Positions 1 through 9,283 are shown, numbered from the stretch's first letter. The stretch is 64,000 bases of DNA from WTGA01 sp965214055 (GCA_965214055.1 OZ243931.1:2914001-2978000), one strand, 5' to 3'. The notes: generated by a model not told the origin, from the letters alone. Program-made: numbers and translations.

Positions 1-1
1 T

Positions 2-148
2 GCCAAGTGGCAGGTCGAAGCCCGTGCGGACGCCACCTGGTCCATGATCCTGCGCAATCCGGCCTTCATGAAGGTGCTCCAGAGGCGTTTTTCGGACTAT
101 TTCGACCCGGAGACCATCGCCCGGATACGGGAAGGCTTTCTTCAATGA
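2..148 (+). CDS. C-terminal end of an unrecognised protein (5' end outside window)
   Basis: Frame 2 is open from the window edge to a TGA at 146-148, giving the last 48 residues of a protein. The peptide is charged, has three Trp/Phe-rich patches (it begins AKWQVEARADATW and ends ARIREGFLQ) and no cysteine or evident membrane segment. I do not recognise the family from this tail. It is counted as coding because the frame is open to the edge and its composition looks like protein; the alternative is chance openness over a short stretch. Confidence 0.5.
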   Translation, partial: AKWQVEARADATWSMILRNPAFMKVLQRRFSDYFDPETIARIREGFLQ

Positions 149-251
149 CACAATAACGGTTGTGACGATGCGGTAATGAATCAAATCGATACATTCTTTT
201 TGCGTGACGTGCGCGGTTTTGTGGCGAACATACACTTGACATACATCCGGT

Positions 252-743
252 TTGTTCTGCGACATTGAACTCCGGGAACCGGGAGATTCCCGGGGTGACC
301 CCTTTGAGTTGATGATTGAAGTCAGGGGCTCCAGTGTAAACCTGATGGATGCAGGATACGGCGTCAACCAGGTTCTGCCTGTTTTGGTCCGCATCTTCAG
401 AAATCGAGGTGCCAGGTTTCTGTTGCAACAGCCAGAGAGTTATCTACCTCCCAAAGACCAAGCCGAACTGATTTCCTTGTTGGTTGATAACAACAGAACA
501 CAAAAAAACTCCTTTGTCATCGAAACTCACAGTGATTACATGATCGACCGTATTCGAATAGAAATCATGAAGGGAAAAATAAAACCGGAGGATGTATCGT
601 TGATTTACCTGGAACCGGACGGCAATCAAATCAAAACACACAATATCACCTTTGACGCTCAGGCCAACCTGATCAACGTTCCGGATGGCTATCGGGAGTT
701 TTTCCTTAAAGAATCGGATGAATTGCTCGGTTTTATAGATTGA
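252..743 (+). pseudogene. 5'-truncated AAA ATPase (OLD/AAA_21-like) C-terminal fragment
   Basis: The 163-residue frame matches the C-terminal half of an AAA/OLD-like ATPase as found in phage-defence and retron-type systems. It has a signature-like stretch NLMDAGYGVNQVLPVL (about residues 31-46), a Walker-B-like LLQQPESYLPPKDQAELISLL (about 57-77, with Glu after Gln-Pro) and the following ETHSDYMIDRIRIEI segment (about 90-104). The Walker A P-loop and the whole N-terminal half are absent. The frame is closed by a TGA at 237-239, and the only start is a TTG. It therefore looks like the leftover 3' end of a deleted gene. No partner gene is seen. It is convergent with the phosphorylase gene that follows. 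Confidence 0.7.
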
Positions 744-796
744 CTCAGGCGCTGATTCCGGATGCCGGGTGCCTGCGCTCTGGCCTTTTTCGAGCA

Positions 797-1549
797 CTAC
801 CGCAGATGCTCCAGAATTTTGATGGCATCGACACGGACGGCTGACAGGCATTTGTAAATGGCCTGCATGGTAATCCCGGCAGGGCCCCTGCCGGCGGCTT
901 CGTTGACGACCAGTGCAACACAGGCATAGGCCATCTCCATTTCCCTGGCCAGGGCGGCTTCCGGCATGATCGTCATCCCCACCACGTCCGCCCCGTCCCT
1001 TTCCAGTCGGTCTATTTCAGCAGCGGTTTCAAGCCGGGGGCCCTGTGTCACGGCATAGGTGCCCCTGCAGCCGATCTCAACATGAGCCTTTCGGGCCGCC
1101 TGAATCACCACCGCCCTGAGCTGTGGACAAAATGGCGAGGTGAAGTCAATGTGCCGGACACCGTTTTCCATTTCCGGATCCGCCATGGGTTCACCGTCAA
1201 AAAAAGTATGCGCCCTGCCCCATGTGTAGTCGATCAACTGGTCCGGAACCACGATGGTCCCGGGAAGGGACTCCTTCGATATCCCGCCGACCGCCGCAAA
1301 GGCCAGAACTTCGGTCACCCCTGCCTGCTTCAAGGCATGAATATTGGCACGGTAATTGATTTTATGGGGCGCGATAGTGTGATTCCTTCCATGCCTCGGT
1401 AAAAACACGATTTCGCGCTCGGCGATTTTTCCAAATAAAAGTGGAGAGGACGGGGGGCCATAGGGAGTCTTCAGCGTCCGCTCGTTCACGGTTTGGAGAG
1501 CGTCCATCCGGTCCAGTCCACTTCCACCGATGATGCCCAGTAACGTCAT
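797..1549 (-). CDS. mtnP: S-methyl-5'-thioinosine / thioadenosine phosphorylase family
   Basis: This 250-residue PNP/MTAP-family enzyme cleaves a purine nucleoside (5'-methylthioinosine or 5'-methylthioadenosine) with phosphate, salvaging the by-product of polyamine synthesis. Visible motifs are the N-terminal IIGGSGLD, the phosphate/sugar-binding LPRHGRNHTIAPHKINYRAN, and TQGPRLETAAEI followed by the core VVGMTIMPEAALAREMEMAYA. Length is normal. The ATG at 1549 was chosen because the family starts a few residues before IIGGSG; an upstream ATG would add an atypical tail. Gammaproteobacterial members of this clade are often 5'-methylthioinosine phosphorylases, so the exact substrate is uncertain. 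It is the last gene of the minus-strand run, 119 bp after rmlA. Confidence 0.85.
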   Translation of the reverse strand: MTLLGIIGGSGLDRMDALQTVNERTLKTPYGPPSSPLLFGKIAEREIVFLPRHGRNHTIAPHKINYRANIHALKQAGVTEVLAFAAVGGISKESLPGTIVVPDQLIDYTWGRAHTFFDGEPMADPEMENGVRHIDFTSPFCPQLRAVVIQAARKAHVEIGCRGTYAVTQGPRLETAAEIDRLERDGADVVGMTIMPEAALAREMEMAYACVALVVNEAAGRGPAGITMQAIYKCLSAVRVDAIKILEHLR

Positions 1550-1668
1550 GGGACCCAACGGGCAGCCTGGATTTTGAGGCCGCAAGGGCCTTGCCGGGTT
1601 CGACCGGAAGGCTCAGCAGGAAGATTGAAGGGTGTCGGCTTTTTTTCCATGGCTTGGGTTGCTTGGGT

Positions 1669-2541
1669 TTATGGTTTTTCTTCCAGCAGGGACCCCAGGT
1701 AGGCCCCATACTCATTGTTCCTGAATTCATCCGCCAGGCGTTCCAGCTGCAAATCGTCGATATTGCCCATGCGCCAGCAGATTTCTTCGGGACAGCACAC
1801 TTTCCGCCCCTGTTCTCTTTCAACCGTTTCCATGTATTTTGCCGCGGTAAGCAGGGAACCGCTGGTCCCCGCATCAAACCAGGCCACCTTCGGGTCCAGC
1901 ACTTCGACACCCAGGCTCCGGTCATCCAGGTACGTCCGGTTCAAATCCGTGATTTCCAGTTCACCCCGGGCAGAAGGAGTCAATGTTCTGGCTCTGGCAG
2001 ACACCGTTGAGTCGTAAAAATACAGTCCGGTCACGGCCAATGATGATTTTGGGGCGATCGGCTTCTCCTCAAGATCACAAACCTGTCCCGCCTCATCCAG
2101 GGTCACAACACCGTAGCGTTCCGGGTCAGGCACCCGGTACCCAAGGATTCGTGCCCCCTTGGTGATCGCCACCGCGCTTTGCAGGCTTTTTTCCAGAGAA
2201 CCCCCGTGAAACAGGTTGTCTCCCAGAATGAGTGCGCTGGGGCGGTTCCCGATGAATTCCGACCCGATGATCACGGCCTGGGCAAGCCCCTGTGGGGAGG
2301 TCTGGACCGCGTAGGAAAGGTCAATCCCCCACTTGCTACCATCCCCCAGCAGGTGCTGGAACCGGGGAGTATCCCAGGGCGTGGAGATCACCAGGATATT
2401 CCTGATTCCTGCCAGCAGCAGCACCGACAACGGATAATAGATCATCGGTTTGTCATAAACCGGAAGCAGATGTTTGGAGACCGAAGAGGTGACCGGCCAC
2501 AGCCGGGAACCCAGACCCCCCGCCAGAATCAGCCCTCTCAC
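1669..2541 (-). CDS. rmlA: glucose-1-phosphate thymidylyltransferase
   Basis: RmlA/RfbA makes dTDP-glucose from dTTP and glucose-1-phosphate, the first step of dTDP-rhamnose synthesis for surface polysaccharide. The 290-residue protein has the full nucleotidyltransferase signature GGLGSRLWPVTSSVSKHLLP near residue 8, the PMIYYPLS segment, ILGDNLFHG (about 106-114) and EEKP further on. Length is typical. It starts with GTG at 2541, preceded by GGAGG about six bases upstream. The usual companions rmlB, rmlC and rmlD are not in the window; the neighbours instead make ADP-heptose, so it sits in an LPS-sugar neighbourhood. It ends 65 bp downstream of hldD and is probably cotranscribed. Confidence 0.92.
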   Translation of the reverse strand: MRGLILAGGLGSRLWPVTSSVSKHLLPVYDKPMIYYPLSVLLLAGIRNILVISTPWDTPRFQHLLGDGSKWGIDLSYAVQTSPQGLAQAVIIGSEFIGNRPSALILGDNLFHGGSLEKSLQSAVAITKGARILGYRVPDPERYGVVTLDEAGQVCDLEEKPIAPKSSLAVTGLYFYDSTVSARARTLTPSARGELEITDLNRTYLDDRSLGVEVLDPKVAWFDAGTSGSLLTAAKYMETVEREQGRKVCCPEEICWRMGNIDDLQLERLADEFRNNEYGAYLGSLLEEKP

Positions 2542-2606
2542 CCGCTGCCTCCGGAATCTTTCCAGCCAGGCAAAACGGTGTGACTCATTGACGGGTCTCC
2601 TGGATG

Positions 2607-3614
2607 TTAATGATGGCGGGGGCGGGCAGAAGAAGACTCCAGGGTGGACAAATATTTAGACACCCCGGTCTCAACGTTGTCAAACGGGGCGGTATACCCG
2701 CTGGATATCAGGCGGTGCATATCCGCCCGGGTATAACTCTGGTATTTTCCCTCCAGGTTCCCCGGCAAGGGAACATACACGATTTTCCCTTCCGCCCTGG
2801 CCTTTTCCAGGGAAATTCGGGCCTGTCCATCGGTCTCCCGACAACTGTTGATGACGGACAATGCGACCTCGTTAAAACTCTGGCACTGGCCCGTTCCCAC
2901 GTTAAAAATACCGCTCAGGCCCGGATGGTCCAGCAAAAACAGGTTCACCTTGACGATATCGTCCACATAAATAAAATCACGGACCTGTTCCCCATCGGCG
3001 AAGCCGCCGGTCCCGGCGAAAAGCTTCACCTGGCCGCTTCCACGGTACTGATGGTAAAAGTGCCAGGCCACGGATGCCATTTTGTCCTTATGGTTCTCAC
3101 CCGGGCCATAGACGTTGAAATAGCGCAGCCCCGCACATTGAACTGGAAGGTCCGTTTGCCTGCGGACATAATTGTCAAACATCAGCTTCGACCAGCCATA
3201 GGCATTGAGAGCGGATTCGTTTTCAGGTGCCTCGCGAAAACGGTTGCCACGGCCATACACAGAGGCTGACGAGGCATAAATAAACGGAACCCGGTGCTCC
3301 ATGCAGTACCGGAACAGCATTTTCGAATACAGGTAGTTGTTGGACAGCACATAATTCCCATCGGTGCACATGGTATCCGAACAGGCCCCCTGGTGAAAAA
3401 CCGCCGTGACCGAGCCAAAATACCCGCCGTTTTCCAGGCCATCCAGAAACTTCCGTTTCTCCAGGCATTCGGCCACACTCAGGGCCGACAGGTTGTCCGC
3501 CTTTCTGGGATCATTCAGATCATCCACCACCACAATTCGGTGGTGACCCATCCGGTTCAGGGCCTGAACAAGGTTGGATCCGATAAACCCCGCCCCTCCC
3601 GTGACGACAATCAA
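2607..3614 (-). CDS. hldD: ADP-L-glycero-D-manno-heptose 6-epimerase
   Basis: HldD epimerises ADP-D-glycero-heptose to the L-glycero form used in the LPS inner core. This is a 335-residue short-chain dehydrogenase-like protein with the N-terminal Rossmann motif TGGAGFIGSNL, the substrate region DNLSAL, a SSASVYGRG segment and the catalytic YGWSK (Tyr-x-x-x-Lys, about residues 139-143). The start is a TTG at 3614 that overlaps the TGA of the upstream heptose kinase gene (TTGA), indicating translational coupling. The next step of the pathway in the window is supplied by that kinase gene; the adenylyltransferase half (HldC/HldE C-terminus) is not present here. Confidence 0.93.
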   Translation of the reverse strand: MIVVTGGAGFIGSNLVQALNRMGHHRIVVVDDLNDPRKADNLSALSVAECLEKRKFLDGLENGGYFGSVTAVFHQGACSDTMCTDGNYVLSNNYLYSKMLFRYCMEHRVPFIYASSASVYGRGNRFREAPENESALNAYGWSKLMFDNYVRRQTDLPVQCAGLRYFNVYGPGENHKDKMASVAWHFYHQYRGSGQVKLFAGTGGFADGEQVRDFIYVDDIVKVNLFLLDHPGLSGIFNVGTGQCQSFNEVALSVINSCRETDGQARISLEKARAEGKIVYVPLPGNLEGKYQSYTRADMHRLISSGYTAPFDNVETGVSKYLSTLESSSARPRHH

Positions 3615-4576
3615 AAGACGGACTCCTCCAGCAGGGCGGCCCGCAATTCCTCCCGGGTCGCCGTTGCGGTTCCGAGCTTGGAGACCACGATACCCGCCGC
3701 GCTGTTGGCGAATTCCATGGCATCCCCCCGGGACAAACCGGCGGACACCGCCATCGCCATCACGGCAATGACCGTATCTCCTGCACCACTGACATCGTAC
3801 ACCTCCCGACTGCGGGCGGATATTTTCAGGGGCTTGTGACCAGTTTCAAACAGTTTCATTCCCTTGTCGCTGAGGGTGACCAGCAGCTGTTCAATCCCGT
3901 TTTCCTCGATCAGCCGGTGTGCCTTGCGGGTCAAATCACGATCCGTCGTCATTTCTCCTGCCGCCGCTTCGAACTCGCTGAGATTCGGAGTCACCATGGT
4001 TGCCCCCCGGTACCGGGAATAATCCGTCCCTTTCGGATCCACCAAAACCGGTTTTCCGCATTGTCGGGCCAGTACAATCAATGATTCGATTTGTCCCAGG
4101 CAACCCTTGTCATAATCTGACAGCACCACGACATCATGCATCTCAACCAGATTCTTGTACTGACTGTACACCTTGGCACACACGTCATCGCCGGGGGTGT
4201 TCTCAAAATCAGCCCGAAGGAGCTGCTGGTTTCGGGACAGCACGCGAAGCTTGACCGTGGTGGTGGTCTTCCGGTCGGACACCAGCACCGTGTTGATGCC
4301 TTCGGCGGATGCAATGCGCTGGATGCTTTGCCCCGGGTCGTCCTTTCCCACCACACTGATCAGTGTGCAGAAACCGTCCAGCCCGGTAATGTTCCGGGCC
4401 ACATTCCCGGCCCCTCCGACTCTTTCCTGGGTTTCCCGGACTGCAATCACCGGGACCGGCGCCTCCGGAGAAATCCGCTTGACGTCTCCCATCCAATACT
4501 GGTCGAGCATGACATCCCCCACCACCAGCACTTTGGTGTCAGCTATTTTATCAAGTTGGTGGTCAACCGATTCCAA
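3611..4576 (-). CDS. hldA: D-glycero-beta-D-manno-heptose-7-phosphate kinase (stand-alone kinase domain)
   Basis: A PfkB-family sugar kinase of 321 residues that phosphorylates heptose-7-phosphate at C1 for ADP-heptose synthesis. Motifs include VLVVGDVMLDQYW near residue 17, RISPEAPVPVIAV, GGAGNVARNI, and the C-terminal PfkB signature DVSGAGDTVIAVMAM containing the catalytic Asp of GAGD. In E. coli this domain is fused to an adenylyltransferase in HldE; here the protein stops after the kinase, so a separate hldC must lie elsewhere. The best start is TTG at 4576, which leaves about 14 residues before VLVVGD as in homologues. It overlaps hldD by four bases. Confidence 0.9.
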   Translation of the reverse strand: MESVDHQLDKIADTKVLVVGDVMLDQYWMGDVKRISPEAPVPVIAVRETQERVGGAGNVARNITGLDGFCTLISVVGKDDPGQSIQRIASAEGINTVLVSDRKTTTTVKLRVLSRNQQLLRADFENTPGDDVCAKVYSQYKNLVEMHDVVVLSDYDKGCLGQIESLIVLARQCGKPVLVDPKGTDYSRYRGATMVTPNLSEFEAAAGEMTTDRDLTRKAHRLIEENGIEQLLVTLSDKGMKLFETGHKPLKISARSREVYDVSGAGDTVIAVMAMAVSAGLSRGDAMEFANSAAGIVVSKLGTATATREELRAALLEESVF

Positions 4577-4759
4577 AACAGGTCTATCCGGTATTTTATC
4601 TGGTTACGGCGCAAGCGAGACCATTGCGATCCTCAAATTGCGATCCTCAACGATGGCATCACCGCGTACGCCTGATTTTAACGGAACCGTAGCGGGGTCA
4701 GGTTCCCGTACGGCACCGTTTCGACTTTCAACCGGTTGCCGTCCTGTTCGTGGCCGCCG

Positions 4760-5947
4760 TCAGGAGTGCGTGGCAAGTTTCACCCCGGACTGCCTGCGTA
4801 TCGTTTCCCACCCTTTGCATCCCGGGCACTGCCAATGCAGCGTGTTACTCTGAAATCCGCATTGGCTGCAATTGTAGCTCTTCCCCGCTTCGACCACATC
4901 ACAAAGCAGTCCCGCTAAAATGGAGAAGTCCTTTTCCTGCCGGCTTGAAACCGGGCCCCGGCTTCGATTGGACATCAACTGGGACAGGCTTTCCAGGTTC
5001 GGATATTTGCGAACCAGTTCCAGCAGCCTGGTCTGCTCCGCTGCATTCCCCTGTTTCTGGCCAGTCAGCTGAACCAGTTTGGAGATAATCCTGGGGTCGG
5101 AATTTTTTTTCAGCGCAGATTCGAGAAACCTGACCAGGGATTTCTCATCCCCAAGCTGGCGGTAACTGTTTGAGACATGCCCCACTACCTCGCCAATCGC
5201 TTCAGGAGCCCAACGCTCCAGCCCTCGCCAGATGACAATCGCATGGGCATGATTCCCCTTCATCGAAGCAATACGACCGGACAGGATGACGGCTCTGATG
5301 CATCTCATGTCCTTCTTGAATGCCGATTCAAGGTATCCTTCCGCAATCTGGTTGTTGCCCTCAGAGATTGCACCTTCGGCCAGCTCGCAGTTATAGTGCG
5401 CAATGGTGGATGAATAGTCCTGTTCTGAAAATCGATCCAGCTCTTCAGCAATCTGAATGGCGTTTTTCCATTCTTTTTCCTGGTCGTAAATCTGCAACAG
5501 GAACCGGCAGGTCTGTTCCCGGTATTCAGCAACCTGCCTCAGTTCCTGGAACAGGTTTTCCGCCCGATCAAACAGCCCGGCCTTAAAGTAATCCTGGCCC
5601 AGTTCGAACAGGGCCATGGAACGCAGGCTGTCATCAAGATCCGTTCTCGCCACCAGATTCTGATGAATCCGGGTCGCCCGCCCCACTTCTCCAAGGCGTC
5701 GAAACAGATTACCGAGTGCCAAGTGCATTTCCACGGTTTCCTTGTCCACTTCAACAACTTCCAGAAATACCTGCAACGCCTTGTCCGGCTGCTCATTCAA
5801 CAGAAAACTGAGTCCCTTGAAATAGGATTCGGGCAGGTCTCTGGAACGAGTGGTCCGGGTGGGCCGGTTGCGTTCATTCATGGCCATATACCAGCCCCCA
5901 GCAGCAGCCAGGGGGAGAAGAAGCAACAACCAGACGGGATCCATCAT
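4760..5947 (-). CDS. lapB: lipopolysaccharide assembly protein B
   Basis: LapB (YciM) is an inner-membrane TPR protein that recruits FtsH to degrade LpxC and so sets the rate of LPS synthesis. The 395-residue product has an N-terminal membrane anchor (residues 4-22, WLLLLLPLAAAGGWYMAM), a long helical TPR body, and a C-terminal rubredoxin-like metal knuckle with Cys-x-x-Cys twice (YNCSQCGF and WQCPGCKGW, about 359-380). These three parts are diagnostic. It lies 36 bp after lapA and upstream of the heptose genes, so LPS assembly control and LPS core sugar synthesis share one transcription unit. Confidence 0.94.
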   Translation of the reverse strand: MMDPVWLLLLLPLAAAGGWYMAMNERNRPTRTTRSRDLPESYFKGLSFLLNEQPDKALQVFLEVVEVDKETVEMHLALGNLFRRLGEVGRATRIHQNLVARTDLDDSLRSMALFELGQDYFKAGLFDRAENLFQELRQVAEYREQTCRFLLQIYDQEKEWKNAIQIAEELDRFSEQDYSSTIAHYNCELAEGAISEGNNQIAEGYLESAFKKDMRCIRAVILSGRIASMKGNHAHAIVIWRGLERWAPEAIGEVVGHVSNSYRQLGDEKSLVRFLESALKKNSDPRIISKLVQLTGQKQGNAAEQTRLLELVRKYPNLESLSQLMSNRSRGPVSSRQEKDFSILAGLLCDVVEAGKSYNCSQCGFQSNTLHWQCPGCKGWETIRRQSGVKLATHS

Positions 5948-5983
5948 TTAGCTCAATACATGTTCAGACTGGGAGGATGGATA

Positions 5984-6244
5984 TTACAAAGCGGGGGGTT
6001 GCAGTTTTTTCAGTTTTTTTCTGGCTATGGACAGATTTCGCCGAACTTTCAGTGAAGACAGCCAGCTGACCAGAAACCCACTGATCATACCCACCCCCAG
6101 TGTGCACAGCAACAGGGCAGACAGACTGACTTCCCGTTGAAAATTCAGGTATTTCAGTTCCACCGGCTGGCTGTTCAGGTATGTAAAAGTCAATCCAATA
6201 AAAACGGTAATCACGATCACCACAATATAGAGGAGTTTCGCCAT
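5984..6244 (-). CDS. lapA: lipopolysaccharide assembly protein A (DUF1049)
   Basis: An 86-residue inner-membrane protein with two predicted membrane helices (about residues 4-22 and 41-64) separated by the NSQPVELKYLNFQREVSL segment typical of DUF1049/LapA, then a short basic tail KVRRNLSIARKKLKKL. LapA works with LapB in LPS assembly control. Its position between ihfB and lapB matches other gammaproteobacteria. It begins seven bases after the ihfB stop codon, so it is probably cotranscribed with it. Confidence 0.88.
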   Translation of the reverse strand: MAKLLYIVVIVITVFIGLTFTYLNSQPVELKYLNFQREVSLSALLLCTLGVGMISGFLVSWLSSLKVRRNLSIARKKLKKLQPPAL

Positions 6245-6251
6245 GCCGACT

Positions 6252-6587
6252 TTAAGTCTTGCTCCCCCCGTCTACACGTTTGCGCAAATCAGCTCCAGGT
6301 TTGAAGTGGGGCACATATTTTTCCGAAACATGGACTTTCTCCCCGGTTTTGGGATTGCGCCCGATTCTTGGAGGCCGATAGCGCAGGGACATGCTTCCAA
6401 ACCCCCTGATTTCAATGCGCTCGCCATTGGCCAGCGCACTGGACATGCGGTCCAGAATACTGTTGACAGCCAACTCCACATCGGCTTCAGTCAGATGGGG
6501 CTGCTCAGCAGTCAAATAGACAATCAGTTCGGATTTGGTCAGGGTAGATTGTATCTCTCTCTTGTTAGGATTGTTTTGTGTAGACAT
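6252..6587 (-). CDS. ihfB: integration host factor subunit beta
   Basis: IHF-beta pairs with IHF-alpha to bend DNA in recombination, replication and transcription. The 111-residue protein is a HU/IHF-fold member: N-terminal helices TKSELIVYL and DVELAVNSILDRMSSAL, then the beta-arm IEIRGFGSMSLRYRPPRIGRNPKTGEKV with the proline that intercalates into the minor groove. It has about 12 more C-terminal residues than the E. coli protein. It lies 12 bp after rpsA, the conserved rpsA-ihfB arrangement. Confidence 0.95.
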   Translation of the reverse strand: MSTQNNPNKREIQSTLTKSELIVYLTAEQPHLTEADVELAVNSILDRMSSALANGERIEIRGFGSMSLRYRPPRIGRNPKTGEKVHVSEKYVPHFKPGADLRKRVDGGSKT

Positions 6588-6599
6588 ATCGACCTGTTG

Positions 6600-8276
6600 T
6601 CACGTAATCTGTTTATCCAGTTGTTTCTTGAGCTTGTCCCCCAGCGTTGCCCCGCTGACATGCGAATCCCGGGAATAGACCTGAACCGCTTCATCTTCGA
6701 TTTCCATATCTCTCATCTTGATGGACAGGGACAGTTTGCGGTCCTTGCGGTCAATACTGGTAATTTTCACCTCCACCTCGTCTCCTGACTTAAGGGCGGT
6801 TCGGGCATCTTCGACCCGGTTCCGGGAAATTTCCGACACCCTGAGATACCCTTCCACATACGGTGCCAGAGTGACCGTTGCGCCCTTGGCCCCCACTTCT
6901 TTCACAATACCGGTGACGTTACTCCCCTTCCGGTTTTCGGCAACAAAGCCCAGGAATGGATCCCCGGTGGATTGTTTGAGCCCCAGTGAAATTCTTTCCC
7001 GTTCGGCATCCACCGCCAGGACCACCACCGTGAGTTCATCGCCTTTTTTGTACCCAGTCACCACGTCCTCTCCGGACTGGTCCCAGGACAGGTCAGACAA
7101 ATGCACGAGACCATCAATCCCGCCATTCACCCCGATAAACACGCCGAAATCCGTGATGGAACGAATCTTGCCGGTAATGAAATCTCCTTTTTTGTGGTTC
7201 GCAGCGAATTCTTCCCACGGATTCGTCGTGCACTGCTTGATTCCAAGTGAGATACGGCGCCTGTCCGGGTCAATGTTGAGAACCTTCACTTCCAGTTCAT
7301 CTCCAACCCGGCAGACTTTCCCCGGGTGGATGTTTTTATTGGTCCAGTCCATTTCCGACAGGTGCACCAGTCCTTCAATCCCTTCTTCCAGCTCCACGAA
7401 CGCGCCATAGTCGGTCAGATTGGTGACCCTTCCGAAAACGCGGGTCCCGACTGGATATCGTCTGGACAGGTTTGTCCATGGGTCTTCACCCAGCTGTTTG
7501 AGACCGAGTGATACCCGGCACTGTTCTTTGTCAAATTTCAGAACACGGGCTTCAATTTCATCCCCTACCGACAGGACTTCGGAAGGATGCTTTACCCGCT
7601 TCCAGGCAAGGTCCGTGATATGCAACAGGCCGTCCAACCCGCCCAGATTGATGAAAGCCCCGTAATCGGTCAGGTTCTTGACCACCCCTTTCACGACCTG
7701 GCCTTCTTCCAGGGTATTGAGGAGTTTTTCCCTTTCCTCGCTCAATTCGTTCTCAACAATGGCTCTTCTCGACACCACAATATTGTTCCGCGACTGGTCC
7801 AGCGAAATGATTTTAAAATCCAGTTCCCGGCCTTCAATGTACGCGGAATCCTTGATCGGACGGACATCCACCAGGGACCCCGGCAAAAAGGCTCTCAAGC
7901 CACTGACGTCAACCGTGAACCCGCCTTTTACCTTACTGGAGATTTGACCCTGGATGATTGTGCCGTTTTCATGGGCTTCCGTAAGCTCTTTCCACACCCT
8001 GGCCCGCACCGCCGTTTCCCTGGACATTTTCGTGTTCCCGGTACCGTCCTCCACGGCGATCAGAGTCACTTCGACCTGCTCACCCACCTTGACGGTCAGA
8101 TCTCCTGCGGAATTCTTGAATTCGGTGGCTGGAATTTCGGCATCGGACTTCAGGCCCACGCTGACAACTACATAATCGTCGTTGGCTTCAACAACGTCTC
8201 CCAGAATAATCTCACCCGGCCGCATGACGGCACTGGCCAGATTCTCTTCCAATAATGTTTGAAAATTTTCTGTCAT
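6600..8276 (-). CDS. rpsA: 30S ribosomal protein S1
   Basis: S1 delivers structured mRNAs to the 30S subunit. At 558 residues it has the full six OB-fold S1 repeats: two divergent N-terminal repeats that bind the ribosome, then four RNA-binding repeats marked by recurring VKNLTDYGAFINLGG, VTNLTDYGAFVELEEG and IRSITDFGVFIGVNGG-type motifs, each followed by LVHLS/LLHIT. Start ATG at 8276 gives the usual MTENFQTLLEENL beginning. It is cotranscribed with ihfB downstream and probably has its own promoter and leader after cmk. Confidence 0.97.
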   Translation of the reverse strand: MTENFQTLLEENLASAVMRPGEIILGDVVEANDDYVVVSVGLKSDAEIPATEFKNSAGDLTVKVGEQVEVTLIAVEDGTGNTKMSRETAVRARVWKELTEAHENGTIIQGQISSKVKGGFTVDVSGLRAFLPGSLVDVRPIKDSAYIEGRELDFKIISLDQSRNNIVVSRRAIVENELSEEREKLLNTLEEGQVVKGVVKNLTDYGAFINLGGLDGLLHITDLAWKRVKHPSEVLSVGDEIEARVLKFDKEQCRVSLGLKQLGEDPWTNLSRRYPVGTRVFGRVTNLTDYGAFVELEEGIEGLVHLSEMDWTNKNIHPGKVCRVGDELEVKVLNIDPDRRRISLGIKQCTTNPWEEFAANHKKGDFITGKIRSITDFGVFIGVNGGIDGLVHLSDLSWDQSGEDVVTGYKKGDELTVVVLAVDAERERISLGLKQSTGDPFLGFVAENRKGSNVTGIVKEVGAKGATVTLAPYVEGYLRVSEISRNRVEDARTALKSGDEVEVKITSIDRKDRKLSLSIKMRDMEIEDEAVQVYSRDSHVSGATLGDKLKKQLDKQIT

Positions 8277-8578
8277 GATTTAATTTCTCAACCCATTTCA
8301 GTTTTCTCCACGCCGGGGTATTCGATAACCGTCCAATGGCCGAAACCACGGGGGAACGTCACGCAACCAACGTGTCAAAACTGGTGGGGTCCCGTACCAA
8401 CTGATAAAGTCGTTAAAACCCAAATAACCCTGATAACCGGAAGACTCTCAAATGGGTTCGGCCAGACCGAACAACCGACAAGAGACCCATCAACCAGGGT
8501 TATTCACCTGTATTTTCAATGTATTCAGGAACCGATGGCTTTGGCTCGTGCAAGGCCGACAGTCCGCCCGGATTGTCC
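8277..8578 (-). promoter_or_regulatory. rpsA upstream leader (302 bp, non-coding)
   Basis: The stretch between the cmk stop and the rpsA start has no convincing open frame on either strand. In other gammaproteobacteria this interval carries rpsA promoters and a structured leader through which S1 represses its own translation. On the minus strand a perfect -35 hexamer TTGACA is present at about 8371-8376, but I find no good -10 at the right distance. Assigning a regulatory role is inference from gene order and length, not from a recognised motif. Confidence 0.4.
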
Positions 8579-9283
8579 TCACGAACAACCCAGACTCCTT
8601 TTGACCCGGCCCAGAACCTCCGCCACAACTTCTCGTATTTCCAGATTCGTTGTATCCAGAATCACCGCGTCATCCGCCGGTTTTAGTGGAGAAATCTCCC
8701 GATTCTCGTCCCGCGCATCGCGTTCCCGTATCTCCTCGAAAAGTTGTGGGATGGTAACATCAAAACCTTTTCCTCTCAACTGCTTAAACCGTCTTTCTGC
8801 CCGTGCCCGGGCACTCGCTGTAATAAAGAATTTACATTTTGCCCGGGCAAATACAACCGTCCCCATGTCTCTTCCATCCGCCACCAGACCCGGCGGCCGT
8901 GCCTGGCTGCGCTGCCACCCAAGCAGGGCTTCCCGGACGGCAGGAATGGGAGAAACGAGTGAAGCCCGCTTTCCCGCTTCTTCCGTGCGTATGATATCTC
9001 CCAGGGGCCGGTCATCCAGAAAAACCTCTGCGTTTTTAAATTCAATTTTTGCGCTGGCCCACAGCCTGACCAAAGCTTCCTCATCGGACAACGCTACATT
9101 GTTAACCCATGCCAGATGACCCAGAATGCGGTACAGGGCACCACTGTCCAGATAATGGAATCCCAGTTCCCCGGCCAATGCGGTGGAAACGGTTCCCTTG
9201 CCCGACCCGCCGGGGCCATCAATGGCGATAACCGGGACCGCTCCGGTTCGGTCGGGGACCAGGTCAGGGCTGGACAACGACAA
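8579..9283 (-). CDS. cmk: cytidylate kinase
   Basis: Cmk phosphorylates CMP and dCMP. The 234-residue protein has the P-loop GPGGSGKGT at residues 23-31, the CMP-binding LDSGALYRILG, the DGRDMGTVVFARAKCKFFITAS segment and the late RD(x)RDxxRxxxPLKPADDA region (here ERDARDENREISPLKPADD). The N-terminus has about ten extra residues before the P-loop compared with the shortest homologues. Its start overlaps the end of aroA by 20 bp, suggesting coupled translation. Confidence 0.95.
   Translation of the reverse strand: MSLSSPDLVPDRTGAVPVIAIDGPGGSGKGTVSTALAGELGFHYLDSGALYRILGHLAWVNNVALSDEEALVRLWASAKIEFKNAEVFLDDRPLGDIIRTEEAGKRASLVSPIPAVREALLGWQRSQARPPGLVADGRDMGTVVFARAKCKFFITASARARAERRFKQLRGKGFDVTIPQLFEEIRERDARDENREISPLKPADDAVILDTTNLEIREVVAEVLGRVKRSLGCS

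Noticed and set aside
751..790. Hairpin with T-run near the convergent ends of the ATPase remnant and mtnP, as a terminator
   Set aside because: The stem is only partly paired and interrupted; the TTTTT follows but evidence is too weak to list it.
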